From assembly GCA_966211965.1 (NCBI GenBank), contig CBIHON010000016.1, positions 39,138-103,137 on the forward strand: a DNA stretch of 64,000 bases. Reading direction: 5' to 3'. Every line of letters starts with the position of its first letter. Within the stretch, counting starts at the first letter, position 1. The notes under the pieces are model-generated. The model was not told the DNA's origin. It made no database searches and worked only from the letters and a program-made list of their open reading frames with translations. This DNA comes from CBIHON01 sp966211965. GTDB taxonomy: Bacteria > Pseudomonadota > Gammaproteobacteria > Burkholderiales > Burkholderiaceae_D. Positions 45,746 through 54,644 of this stretch are shown here, in pieces. A program made the translations under genes and the position numbers.

Positions 45746-46759
45746 TTACTTCACCCCGCTCTTCGCCGGTTCAGCACGCGCCGGCGCGCCGCGCACTTCT
45801 TTGACCAACGCCAGGCGCAAAGCCTTGAAGTACTCGATCGTGCGGCCCAGACCTTGCTCCATGCCGACCTTCGGTTCCCACGCCAGAAAATTCCGCGCCA
45901 GCGTGATGTCGGGCCGCCGCCGCACCGGGTCATCGCTCGGCAAGGCAAGAAACTCGATGCGCGAACGCGAACGGGTCAGGCGCAGAATGGTTTCCGCCAA
46001 TTCCAGCATCGTGCATTCGACCGGATTGCCGAGATTCACCGGACCGCAGAAATCATCCGGACTGCGCATCAGCCGGTCGATGCCGTCGATCAAATCGTCG
46101 ACATAGCAAAACGATCGAGTCTGCATGCCATCGCCGTAGATCGTGATCGGTTGATGCGCCAAGGCCTGCATGATGAAATTCGACACCACGCGACCGTCAT
46201 TGGGATGCATGTGCGGCCCATAGGTGTTGAAGATGCGGGCGATCTTGACGCGCATTCCGTGCTGGCGGCGATAATCCATGAACAGCGTTTCGGCGCAGCG
46301 CTTGCCTTCGTCATAGCAGGAACGCAAGCCGATCGGATTCACGTGTCCGTAGTAATTCTCGACCTGCGGGTGCACCTCGGGATCGCCGTACACCTCGCTG
46401 GTCGATGCTTGAAAAATCCTTGCCTTGACCCGCTTGGCCAGCCCCAGCATATTGATCGCGCCGTGCACGCTGGTCTTGGTGGTCTGCACCGGATCGAACT
46501 GATAATGCACCGGGGATGCCGGGCAGGCGAGATTGTAGATTTCGTCGACCTCGACATACAGCGGGAAGGTAATGTCATGGCGCAGCAGCTCGAAGTTCGG
46601 GTTGCCGAACAAATGCGCGATATTCAATTTGCTGCCGGTATAAAAATTATCGACGCACAAGACGTCATGTCCTTGCGCCAGCAAAAACTCGCACAAATGC
46701 GAACCGAGAAAGCCGGCGCCGCCCGTGACCAGGGTGCGCTTGCAGTGCAATTCCCTCAT
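45746..46759 (-). CDS. UDP-glucuronate decarboxylase (UXS-like NAD-dependent epimerase)
   Basis: A 337-aa extended SDR. The start at 46759 overlaps the stop of the upstream GT9 gene (ATGA). Motifs are RTLVTGGAGFLGSHLCEFLL, CVDNFYTGSKLNI, IYNLACPASPVHYQ, the Thr/Ser site STSEVYGDPEVHPQ and the catalytic SCYDEGKR (YxxxK). The YDEGKR and NYYGHVNP patterns are characteristic of UDP-xylose synthase. It converts UDP-glucuronate to UDP-xylose, so the glycan made here may contain xylose or a derived pentose. Last gene of a three-gene leftward operon. Confidence 0.92.
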   Translation of the reverse strand: MRELHCKRTLVTGGAGFLGSHLCEFLLAQGHDVLCVDNFYTGSKLNIAHLFGNPNFELLRHDITFPLYVEVDEIYNLACPASPVHYQFDPVQTTKTSVHGAINMLGLAKRVKARIFQASTSEVYGDPEVHPQVENYYGHVNPIGLRSCYDEGKRCAETLFMDYRRQHGMRVKIARIFNTYGPHMHPNDGRVVSNFIMQALAHQPITIYGDGMQTRSFCYVDDLIDGIDRLMRSPDDFCGPVNLGNPVECTMLELAETILRLTRSRSRIEFLALPSDDPVRRRPDITLARNFLAWEPKVGMEQGLGRTIEYFKALRLALVKEVRGAPARAEPAKSGVK

Positions 46760-47829
46760 CGATGAAGACTCCTCTGGCACAAGCGCAGCGCTTCGTCCAG
46801 CACCGCCTCCGCACTCACATTCGCCGCGCAAGGATGGCCGATCGGACAAACCGCATGGGGGCAAGGCCGGCATGGCACATCCGCGTACAACAGGCGATGG
46901 CGCACCCGGTCCAAGGGCGCCCAGCGCTGCGGGTCGGCGCCCGAGCAGACGATCACGCTCGGCGTCGCCATCGCTGCCGCAATATGGGAAACGCCGGTGT
47001 CGTTGCAGACCACCAGCTTGGCTCGGGCAATCAGCGCGGCGAGCGCGCCGAGGTCGGTGCGCCCGCACAAGTCGATCGCTTTCGAGCGCATCTTCTGCAG
47101 TACCGCATCGATGATCGGGCGCTCGTCCGCGGCACCGGTCAACACCACTTGCAAGCCCTGCGCCGCCAAGCCGTCGGCCACCTGCGCAAAGCGCGCAGGC
47201 AGCCAGCGCCGCGACGGCAGGCGCGCGCCCGGATGAACGCATACATAGGCGCCTGCCATCGGCAGAACGCGCCGCGCCGGACCCGGAATTTCAAAATCCC
47301 CGTCCCGCAACGGAAACTCCAGCGACGCGTCGCAAGCGTCGATTCCCAAAAAATTCAGCAGCCGCAGATAGCGCACTACCTCGTGTTCGCGCTCCGTCCA
47401 TTGCATGAAACATTCCGGATCCGGGCAATAGCCTCCCGGCACATAAAATCCTGCGTTGCACGCCGCGCCGAGCGCAACCGTAAGCGGGTTGCTCAAGACA
47501 CCGCTGCCGTGCCATTGCAGCGCAAGATCGAATTTGCAGCGTTGCGCCGCCTCAAAAAATCCAGGCAGCCGGCCGATCTCCGGCTCGATTTCCGGCAATC
47601 CGGGAAACCCGGGAAACGCCATGAAATCGTCGACAAACTTGTTGAAACGCGCCGCAAAACTGCGTGCCCACGGCAAACCGACCAGCGTAATCCTGGCGTT
47701 GGGCGCTGCAGCCCGCAAGGCGCGCAGGGCCGGCACCGTGCATAACAAATCACCCAGTTGCAAAGCGCGAAACACCACGATGCTGCGCAGCGTGGCGAAG
47801 GCCGGCCGACCGGCAACGTCGGCCGTCAT
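46756..47829 (-). CDS. Glycosyltransferase family 9 (heptosyltransferase-like)
   Basis: A 357-aa protein. GT9 signature SIVVFRALQLGDLLCTVPALRALR at the N terminus; C-terminal half CVHPGARLPSRRWLPARF and the donor site CNDTGVSHIAAAMATPSVIV. A Cys cluster (CRPCPHAVCPIGHPC) near the end could bind metal and recurs in the GT9 at 57291. It overlaps both neighbours by ATGA: the carbamoyltransferase stop upstream and the UXS start downstream. It likely transfers a heptose in the same glycan pathway. Confidence 0.9.
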   Translation of the reverse strand: MTADVAGRPAFATLRSIVVFRALQLGDLLCTVPALRALRAAAPNARITLVGLPWARSFAARFNKFVDDFMAFPGFPGLPEIEPEIGRLPGFFEAAQRCKFDLALQWHGSGVLSNPLTVALGAACNAGFYVPGGYCPDPECFMQWTEREHEVVRYLRLLNFLGIDACDASLEFPLRDGDFEIPGPARRVLPMAGAYVCVHPGARLPSRRWLPARFAQVADGLAAQGLQVVLTGAADERPIIDAVLQKMRSKAIDLCGRTDLGALAALIARAKLVVCNDTGVSHIAAAMATPSVIVCSGADPQRWAPLDRVRHRLLYADVPCRPCPHAVCPIGHPCAANVSAEAVLDEALRLCQRSLHR

Positions 47830-49568
47830 CGAGCGCCCTGCCCCATCATCAGCGCCGGCTTTTCAAGCAGGAAGGAACCGATCGCCAAGGCATCCAGCGG
47901 CGTGGTGCAAAACGATTCCAGCGCATCGCGCGGCGTACAGACGATCGGCTCACCACGCGTGTTGAACGAGGTGTTGACCAGGACCGGCACGCCGGTGCGC
48001 GCCGCAAATGCCTTGAGCAAATCGTAATAAGCCGCATGCTGCGTGCGCCTGATGGTTTGCACCCGTGCAGTGCCATCGACGTGGCGCACCGCCGGTATCC
48101 GGTTGGCCTTGTCGGGCCGCACCTCATACACGAAGACCATGAAAGGCGAGACATCGCCGCCGACGAACCAGTTGCCGGCCTCCTCTTCCAACACCACCGG
48201 CGCCACCGGCCGAAAATCCTCCCGGTCCTTGATCTGGTTCAAGCGGCTCTGCATCGATGCATCGATCGGAGAGGCCAGGATCGAGCGCGCACCGAGCGAA
48301 CGCGGGCCGTATTCCATGCGCCCCTGGAACCAGCCGACCACCTTATCCTGTGCCAGCAAATCAGCGGTTGCCTGCGCGATATCGACGACGCGGCGGTAAG
48401 GCAATTTAGCTTGCTGCAAAAATTGTTCGATCTCGCCGTCGCCATATGCGGGACCGAGAAATACATGATCCATTGCCCAGCGCCGCGCACGGTCCGCACG
48501 CTGCTGCGCATCGACCCACAACGCCGCGCCCAAGGCAGTGCCGGCGTCACCCGCCGCCGGTTGTATCCATACCCGGGAAAACGGCCCGCGGTCACGGATC
48601 TTGGCATTCATCACACAGTTCAAGGCGACCCCGCCGGCCATGCACAAATCGTCCGCGCCGGTTTCCCGGTGCAGCCAGTCGGTCATCTCGGCCACCGTGT
48701 CCTCCAGCACCAGTTGCAGCGAATGCGCGATATCCATGTGCACTTGTTCCAGCGCTGCGCCACGGACACGCGCCGGACCGAAGAGCTCGCGCCAATCCGC
48801 CGGTTCCAGGGTGTAGTCTCCTTCGCCCCGATAGCACAGCACCTCGCGCAAGGCAGGGACAAATGCCGGCTTGCCGAAGGAAGCCAGCGCCATCACCTTG
48901 TACTCGTCGGAGGACCGCAAAAATCCCAGATGCTCGGTAATTTCTTCGTACAGCAAACCGAGCGAGTGCGGATAATTCACCTGCTTCAAGCGGCGATATG
49001 CGCCCTCGCGATACACCCCGTAACCGGTCGTCGCGCGCTCGCCGCGTCCATCCATGGCCAGCACCGCACATTCCTCGAACGGCGCCGCCAGAAAAGCGCT
49101 GGCCTCGTGCGCCAGATGATGCTCGATAAAATGCCAGCGATACGGTCCATCGTGACCGATGCCGCGAAAGCGCTGCTTCAAGTGATGCGGCGCAGCGCTG
49201 GCCAACTGGCGCGGCGCGTTCACGATGTAGGAAAGCGCCAATGGGTCCCAGGGCGACAGCCATTCCGACGCCTGCGCGGAAGGTTCAAGCGGCAAGGAAA
49301 TCGCCGCACGCCTGCCCTGTTCTCCTAGTTGGATGAAAGGATCGTAGGAATAGGCGACGTGCGCCACCTCGCGCAAATCGATGCCCGCTTCTTGCAGACA
49401 ATAGTTGATTGCATGGAAGGGCAACTGCCACACGGTAAAAGGGACTGGACGCTTGCCATGCTTGACGCGCGTAAAGCGTTCCTCTTCCGCTGCTGCAATC
49501 ACCACCCCGTCGGCGACCAGACAGGCCGAGCAATCGTGAAAAGCCGCATTGATGCCGAGGGTGTACAT
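47826..49568 (-). CDS. Carbamoyltransferase (NodU/CmcH family)
   Basis: A 580-aa protein begun at the ATG at 49568 with AAGGAAG upstream. N-terminal Kae1-like domain: MYTLGINAAFHDCSACLVADGVVIAAAEEERFTR, the metal site HHLAHEASAF, AMDGRGERATTG. C-terminal YrdC-like part: GRMEYGPRSLGARSILASP, DREDFRPVAPVVLEE, VNTSFNTRGEPIVCTP. The enzyme uses carbamoyl phosphate and ATP to add a carbamoyl group, commonly on a sugar hydroxyl. First gene of the leftward operon with GT9 and UXS. Confidence 0.94.
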   Translation of the reverse strand: MYTLGINAAFHDCSACLVADGVVIAAAEEERFTRVKHGKRPVPFTVWQLPFHAINYCLQEAGIDLREVAHVAYSYDPFIQLGEQGRRAAISLPLEPSAQASEWLSPWDPLALSYIVNAPRQLASAAPHHLKQRFRGIGHDGPYRWHFIEHHLAHEASAFLAAPFEECAVLAMDGRGERATTGYGVYREGAYRRLKQVNYPHSLGLLYEEITEHLGFLRSSDEYKVMALASFGKPAFVPALREVLCYRGEGDYTLEPADWRELFGPARVRGAALEQVHMDIAHSLQLVLEDTVAEMTDWLHRETGADDLCMAGGVALNCVMNAKIRDRGPFSRVWIQPAAGDAGTALGAALWVDAQQRADRARRWAMDHVFLGPAYGDGEIEQFLQQAKLPYRRVVDIAQATADLLAQDKVVGWFQGRMEYGPRSLGARSILASPIDASMQSRLNQIKDREDFRPVAPVVLEEEAGNWFVGGDVSPFMVFVYEVRPDKANRIPAVRHVDGTARVQTIRRTQHAAYYDLLKAFAARTGVPVLVNTSFNTRGEPIVCTPRDALESFCTTPLDALAIGSFLLEKPALMMGQGAR

Positions 49569-49925
49569 CAAAAGCTTCCTTAGGAGAATTTGCAGCTGAA
49601 ACTCTTGCTTGCGCTCAAAACTCTTGCATGCTGCGCCAGAAAAGATGCACGCGAGATGCACGCGCACTGCCTAAAATTCCCGGCAATTAAAAATCACCTT
49701 AACTCATCACGAAACTTATACAAGAAATAAATCTCCTGGATTTGACGCATCGCATGGCATGAAAGGAGCAAGGCCGGTTTCGGAGAGAAAATTCCCCTTC
49801 CTCATCGACCCACCTTGAACTTTTAATGCTCTCTAAAGGCGTGGCACTTAGCCCTCTTCCCCCTGTCCAATTGCAATTCAACATCGGCCCATCGATGCAG
49901 GTCTCCAACAGAGAAGCTATTACGC
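49569..49925. other. Divergent promoter region of the two glycan operons
   Basis: About 360 bases between the carbamoyltransferase (leftward) and the ABC exporter (rightward). No gene is supported; the left part (about 49680-49760) is AT-rich. It should hold both promoters, so co-regulation of the two operons is plausible. Confidence 0.45.
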
Positions 49926-51731
49926 ATGAAACCAACGGCTCAGGACCGGTCAGATGAAGCCAGCATCGCATCGGATCTCTGGCAAGTCATGGGCCAGTAC
50001 CGCTGGCGAATCGCTGCCGCACTGGCATTCCTGATTGCAGCAAAACTCGCAGCAGTAGCTGTGCCGCTGCTTCTCAAACGCATCGTCGACGAGCTCTCGC
50101 GCCCTGAACTGCTGATCGCCCTGCCTATTTACCTGCTTGCCGGCTATGCCTTCCTGCGCTTCTCCAGCACGCTTTTCAACGAGTTGCGCGACCTGCTTTT
50201 TTCTCGCGTGACGCAGCGCACGGTGGCAGTCTATGCGCAAAAAATCTTTTCTCATTTGCTGGCCTTGGGCGCGCGCTTCCATGCCCAGCGCCATATGGGC
50301 GGCCTGCTGCCTGATATCGATCGCGGCACCAACGGCATCGCCTTCCTGCTTGGCGTCGGACTCTTCACCCTCGTCCCGACCTTGATTGAAATTGGCCTGA
50401 TCCTCGGCATCATGCTGGCGCGCTACAAAGGCTGGTTTGCCGGAACCATTGCACTCACCTTCGTCGCCTATGCCGGATTTACGCTATATTTCACGGCCAA
50501 GCGCACCATCTATCAACGCCGCGTCAACAAGCTCGATTCCAGTGCGAAGAGCCGGCTGGCCGACAGCCTGCTCAATTACGACACCATCAAGTATTTCACG
50601 AACGAAGAAGTGGAAGCATGGCGCTTCCGGGAAATCATGGGGCATTGGAGCGAAGCCGCGGTCGGCAATCAACATGCGCTGTTCATTCTCCATACCGGCC
50701 AGAGCGCGATCATCGCGATCGGCGTCGCCGCCACCATGTTGCTGGCCGGCGATGAAGTCTGGCGCCGCACCATGACCGTCGGCGACCTGGTGCTGATCAA
50801 TGCCTATGTGCTGCAAGTGTGCCTGCCGCTCAATGCGCTGGGCTTCGTCTATCGCGAAGTCAAAGATGCCTGGATCAACACCGAACGCCTGTTCCAATTG
50901 CTGCGCGAACAGCCGGAAATCAAGGAATCGCCCACCCTGCCCGTCTTGCGACCGGCGCGCGGCGAGGTGGTATTCGAGCATGTGGATTTCCACTACGAAC
51001 CATCGCGTCCGATTCTGTTCGATATCAGTTTCCGCATTCCGCCCGGCCGCACAGTCGCCGTGGTGGGAGGAAGCGGCTCGGGAAAATCCACTCTCGCGCG
51101 CCTGCTCTTGAGATTCTATGAACCCGGCGGCGGCCGCATCCTGATCGACGGGCAAGACATCGGCAAGCTCAGCCCGCGCAGTCTGCGCGCAGCCATCGGC
51201 GTAGTGCCACAGGACACGGTGTTGTTCAACGACACGATCGGCTACAACATTGCCTATGGCCGCATCGATGCCAGCCGCGATGAAATTCTTGCAGCGGCCA
51301 AAGCGGCGCACATTCACGAGCTGATCGAATCGCTACCGCAAAAATACGAGACGCAAGTCGGCGAACGAGGCGTGAAACTTTCCGGCGGAGAAAAACAGCG
51401 CATTGCCGTCGCGCGTGCCGTGCTGAAAAATCCGCCCATCCTGATTTTCGATGAAGCGACCTCGGCGCTTGATTCCTATTCAGAACACGCGATTCAGCAG
51501 GAACTCGATCGTTTGTCCAAGAATCGAACCACTCTCGTCATTGCGCATCGGCTTTCCACGATCGTAGCGGCGGATGAAATACTCGTGCTGGAACGCGGCC
51601 GCATCGTCGAACGCGGTAATCATAGCGAGCTGCTGCGGCGCAACGGCCTGTATGCGCGGCTATGGTTGCTGCAACAGCGCATCGACCAGCAAGAGGCCCT
51701 GCGGCGCGAGTCTAGCAGTCAGTCAAGTTGA
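49926..51731 (+). CDS. ABC exporter, ATM1/ABCB7-type half-transporter
   Basis: A 601-aa fused membrane-ATPase protein. Six membrane helices fill residues 1-310. The coupling segments NYDTIKYFTNEEVEAWRF and LNALGFVYREVKDAW are the ATM1/ABCB7 hallmarks. ATPase domain: Walker A GGSGSGKST (380-388), Q-loop VPQDTVLFNDTI, signature LSGGEKQRIAVARAVL, Walker B ILIFDEATSALD, H-loop IAHRLSTI. ATM1 proteins export glutathione-linked sulfur or metal complexes; position at the head of a glycan operon is unexpected and may mean glycan export instead. No strong ribosome-binding site is visible. Confidence 0.92.
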   Translation: MKPTAQDRSDEASIASDLWQVMGQYRWRIAAALAFLIAAKLAAVAVPLLLKRIVDELSRPELLIALPIYLLAGYAFLRFSSTLFNELRDLLFSRVTQRTVAVYAQKIFSHLLALGARFHAQRHMGGLLPDIDRGTNGIAFLLGVGLFTLVPTLIEIGLILGIMLARYKGWFAGTIALTFVAYAGFTLYFTAKRTIYQRRVNKLDSSAKSRLADSLLNYDTIKYFTNEEVEAWRFREIMGHWSEAAVGNQHALFILHTGQSAIIAIGVAATMLLAGDEVWRRTMTVGDLVLINAYVLQVCLPLNALGFVYREVKDAWINTERLFQLLREQPEIKESPTLPVLRPARGEVVFEHVDFHYEPSRPILFDISFRIPPGRTVAVVGGSGSGKSTLARLLLRFYEPGGGRILIDGQDIGKLSPRSLRAAIGVVPQDTVLFNDTIGYNIAYGRIDASRDEILAAAKAAHIHELIESLPQKYETQVGERGVKLSGGEKQRIAVARAVLKNPPILIFDEATSALDSYSEHAIQQELDRLSKNRTTLVIAHRLSTIVAADEILVLERGRIVERGNHSELLRRNGLYARLWLLQQRIDQQEALRRESSSQSS

Positions 51732-51950
51732 GCCCGTTTTTATTTCTATCGGTTTCATTTCTATCGAACTGCCTATAGGAGGAATGTGCGTAGCGTTTGC
51801 CGTTGTCAATAAATGTTGTTCTGCAACCGCAACTTGCTTATTGATGCGTACACAGAATTCATGACGCCCGCCCTGCCAGATCTCGCGAGATGTCATGTAT
51901 TACGTAACTCTCAATAATAGATGCGTAGATGCAGACGACCGGAGAAAAAC

Positions 51951-52937
51951 ATGTTCTTGAAAAACATCGCGGTGTCGGTTGTAGTGCCGACTTGCGGCCG
52001 TGCAGCACTTCTACATCGATGTCTGGCTTCCTTGGCCGCGCAAGATCTGCCTACGGCATTTTACGAAATCATCGTGGTCGATGACGGCCCAAGCACAGCC
52101 ACCCAACGCATCATTGCCGACTGGAGCCGCCGCATGGCCGTCAACGGCCTCGAAATTTCCTATGTCGCCAATGCCGGTCCGCACGGGCCGGCCGCGGCGC
52201 GCAATCGCGGCTGGCGCATTGCGCGTGCACCGATCATTGCTTTTACCGATGACGATACGATACCCTCATCCGGCTGGTTGAAAAACGGGCTGGCCGCCTT
52301 CGGCGACACTGTCGACGTGCTGTGCGGCAGGATCGAAATGCCCTTGCCCGCGACACCTACCGACTATGAGCGCGATGCCGGACACCTGGAAACCGCCGAG
52401 TTCGTCACGGCCAACTGCTTTTGCCGCAAGGAAGTGCTCGAATCCCTGAACGGTTTCGACGAGCGCTTTCGATTTGCATGGCGCGAAGACAGCGACTTGC
52501 ATTTTCGCCTGCTCGAACGAAAGGCAAATATCGCGCGCGCACCGCGAGCAGTGGTAGTTCATCCGGTCCGACCCGCCCCATGGGGCGTGAGCATTTCGCA
52601 GCAAAAGAAAATCCTGTTCGATGCGCTGCTGTATAAAAAGCACCCGCAGCTATATCGGCAAAAAATTCGCGCAACGCCGCGTTGGGACTATTACGCCATC
52701 GTTGCCGCGTTGCTGGCAACCCTGCTGGCTCTTGCGGCCGGCCGGCTGCCGGCGGCGATGGCCGCCGCTGCGGTCTGGCTTTTCATGACCGCGCGATTTT
52801 GCCTGATGCGCTTGCGCGGAACGACGAAAACCCTGTCCCATGTCACCGAAATGGTGGTTACCTCGATCGCGATTCCGGCACATGCGGTGTTCTGGCGTAT
52901 GGCCGGCGCGCTGCGCTTTCGCGTCCGATTTTTTTAA
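51951..52937 (+). CDS. Glycosyltransferase family 2
   Basis: A 328-aa GT-A enzyme. The start at 51951 has GGAGA 5 bases upstream (an ATG at 51921 would add 10 residues). N-terminal domain: VSVVVPTCGRAALLHRCLASL, EIIVVDDGPS, PAAARNRGWRIARAPIIAFTDDDTIPSSGWL (DxD-type), and FAWREDSDLHFRL (ED motif of the base). Two hydrophobic segments near residues 245-285 anchor it in the inner membrane. Second gene of the rightward operon. Confidence 0.9.
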   Translation: MFLKNIAVSVVVPTCGRAALLHRCLASLAAQDLPTAFYEIIVVDDGPSTATQRIIADWSRRMAVNGLEISYVANAGPHGPAAARNRGWRIARAPIIAFTDDDTIPSSGWLKNGLAAFGDTVDVLCGRIEMPLPATPTDYERDAGHLETAEFVTANCFCRKEVLESLNGFDERFRFAWREDSDLHFRLLERKANIARAPRAVVVHPVRPAPWGVSISQQKKILFDALLYKKHPQLYRQKIRATPRWDYYAIVAALLATLLALAAGRLPAAMAAAAVWLFMTARFCLMRLRGTTKTLSHVTEMVVTSIAIPAHAVFWRMAGALRFRVRFF

Positions 52938-52977
52938 AGCTTGCGCAGCGACGCGATCCGAAGGAGAACCACGCACC

Positions 52978-54012
52978 ATGCGCCCTCTGAAAATTCTGAC
53001 ATGGCATACGCACGGCAGTTACCTCTATTACCTGACACAGGCTCCGCATGACTTCTACGTCATCTCGAAGCCCGGCCGTCCGCCCGGATACGGCGGGCGC
53101 TGCGGCCACCTGCCGTGGGGCGACAACGTCTTCGACATGCCGGCTGCGGAACTGCGCCGCCATCAATTCGACTGCATCATTTTCCAGGACGACGATCAAT
53201 ACCTGAAAGACCAGTTCGAATTGCTGACGCCGGCGCAACGCGCCTTGCCGCGCATCTACCTTGAGCACGACACGCCGCGCGAACATCCGACCGACATGCG
53301 GCATCCGGTCGATGACCCGAACGTGCTGCTGGTGCATGTGACGCATTTCAATGCGCTGATGTGGCATTGCGGCCGCACCCCCACGTGCGTGATCGAACAT
53401 GGCGTGATCGCGCCGCCCGAGGCGTGCTATCGCGGCGGATTGGAACGCGGACTGGTAGTGATCAACAACCTGGCGCGGCGCGGGCGCCGGCTCGGCCTCG
53501 ATATTTTTCTCGCGGCGCGCGAACAGGTGGCGCTGGACCTGGTCGGCATGGGCGCGCAAGAACTCGGCGGCATCGGTGAAATCCAGCACGCGCTGCTGCC
53601 GGCCTTCGCGTCCGATTATCGCTTCCTGTTCAATCCGATCCGCTACACCAGCATGGGCCTGGCGGTGATTGAAGCAATGATGATCGGCATGCCGATCGTC
53701 GGCTTGGCGACTACAGAGATGGCCACCGTGATCGAGAACGGCAAGTCCGGTTACGTGGACACCAATCCGGCCGCGCTGGCGGCACATATGAAGGAATTGC
53801 TGCGCAACCATGCGCTGGCAAAGCAGTTGGGTGAGCAGGCGCGGCGAAAGGCGCTGGAACGTTTCGGCATCGAGCGCTTCACCGCCGACTGGAACGCGGC
53901 GCTGCGGCGGGTCACCGGCAGCGCTGTTCCGCACGCGCGACGGCTCGAACCTCATCAAATCTCTCAAAGCGGAAAGGACATGCATGCCATTTCTCAACAG
54001 CTATTTCATTGA
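52978..54012 (+). CDS. Glycosyltransferase, GT-B type (family 1/4-like)
   Basis: A 344-aa protein. The ATG at 52978 has AAGGAG 9 bases upstream. N-terminal half is divergent (ILTWHTHGSYLYYLTQ, IIFQDDDQYLKDQFELL, YLEHDTPREHPT). The C-terminal half shows NPIRYTSMGLAVIEAMMIGMPIVGLATTEMATVIENGKSGYV, the GT-B donor-binding segment. Its 3' end overlaps the next gene by 29 bases in another frame. Confidence 0.85.
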   Translation: MRPLKILTWHTHGSYLYYLTQAPHDFYVISKPGRPPGYGGRCGHLPWGDNVFDMPAAELRRHQFDCIIFQDDDQYLKDQFELLTPAQRALPRIYLEHDTPREHPTDMRHPVDDPNVLLVHVTHFNALMWHCGRTPTCVIEHGVIAPPEACYRGGLERGLVVINNLARRGRRLGLDIFLAAREQVALDLVGMGAQELGGIGEIQHALLPAFASDYRFLFNPIRYTSMGLAVIEAMMIGMPIVGLATTEMATVIENGKSGYVDTNPAALAAHMKELLRNHALAKQLGEQARRKALERFGIERFTADWNAALRRVTGSAVPHARRLEPHQISQSGKDMHAISQQLFH

Positions 54013-54487
54013 CAAGGACGCCGCCCGCAAAGCGGTAGAGTTGAGCCTGCCGATGATTCACGCCGCGATGGCGGACCATGAGGCGGGCGACGGCAATTTT
54101 CTCTACATCGTCATCATGAAACCCGGCAGCAGCCCCGCCTGTACCGGCGCCGAATTCGAAGACGCCATCCTGTACGAGCATGCGGTAGGCGACGAGGCAA
54201 CATGGGACGCCGACTACCGTGCTTTTGCGCGCGCCAAGGCCAAGCTCGCATGGCGCACCGGCGTCGATGCGCAGACGGTCCAGGAGTTTCAGCCGCAGCT
54301 GCTGGCCGCGTGCGACACCGTGCTGGGCGGCAGCTGCGTACTGAATGGCATCGTGGTCGGCGTCAGCGGCGCCGACCCTTGGTACGACGAGGCTTTTGCA
54401 GGAATCATCGCAATGTGCTTGCGCGCCATCGCCAAGAAAGGCTTTGCCGCCGAGCGCGAGAAAAGCCTATTTCTGCGGCAGAAATAG
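53984..54487 (+). CDS. GlcG/HbpS-like (DUF336) protein
   Basis: A 167-aa protein from an ATG at 53984 with GGAAAGGA close upstream, overlapping the preceding glycosyltransferase. The segment VLGGSCVLNGIVVGVSGADPWYDEAFAGIIAMCLRAIA matches the Gly-rich core of the GlcG/HbpS family (GG.P...G.VVG.iGVSG...DE), as does ARAKAKLAWRTG. Family members bind haem or small molecules. A role in glycan synthesis is unclear. Element C begins within 10 bases of its stop. Confidence 0.65.
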   Translation: MPFLNSYFIDKDAARKAVELSLPMIHAAMADHEAGDGNFLYIVIMKPGSSPACTGAEFEDAILYEHAVGDEATWDADYRAFARAKAKLAWRTGVDAQTVQEFQPQLLAACDTVLGGSCVLNGIVVGVSGADPWYDEAFAGIIAMCLRAIAKKGFAAEREKSLFLRQK

Positions 54488-54493
54488 GATCTT

Positions 54494-54597
54494 GGAGCCT
54501 CTAAATCAATGCCGCTGGCCAGGCGCGCCGACGCAGACAGTACGAACGTACGGCAAGGAGAAGCAACCACGCCAGCGGCTTTTATTTAGAGGCTCTT
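54494..54597. repeat. Palindromic element C inside the glycan operon
   Basis: A foldback of about 104 bp. Arms GAGCCTCTAAAT / ATTTAGAGGCTC plus an inner GCCGCTGGC / GCCAGCGGC, and a central palindrome GTACGAACGTAC followed by GGCAAGG. The plan (outer arms, central GTAC hairpin, then purine-rich AAGG or GAG) is that of elements A, B and D, with unrelated outer arm sequences. The flanks CTTG and CTTA do not form a clean YTAR duplication. It lies between two co-directional genes and may limit read-through. Confidence 0.7.
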
Positions 54598-54644
54598 AGG
54601 AGGCAGCCGCTGCATTCAACCCAATCCATTGTGAGCCTCGCATC

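Noticed and set aside
46760..47242. N-terminal extension of the UXS gene
   Set aside because: It overlaps the GT9 gene in another frame; the Rossmann motif begins just after the ATG at 46759.
51784..51864. Small frame after a perfect AGGAGG (starts MCVAFAVVNKCC)
   Set aside because: The Shine-Dalgarno is one base from the ATG, too close for normal initiation, and the 26-residue peptide has no recognisable features.
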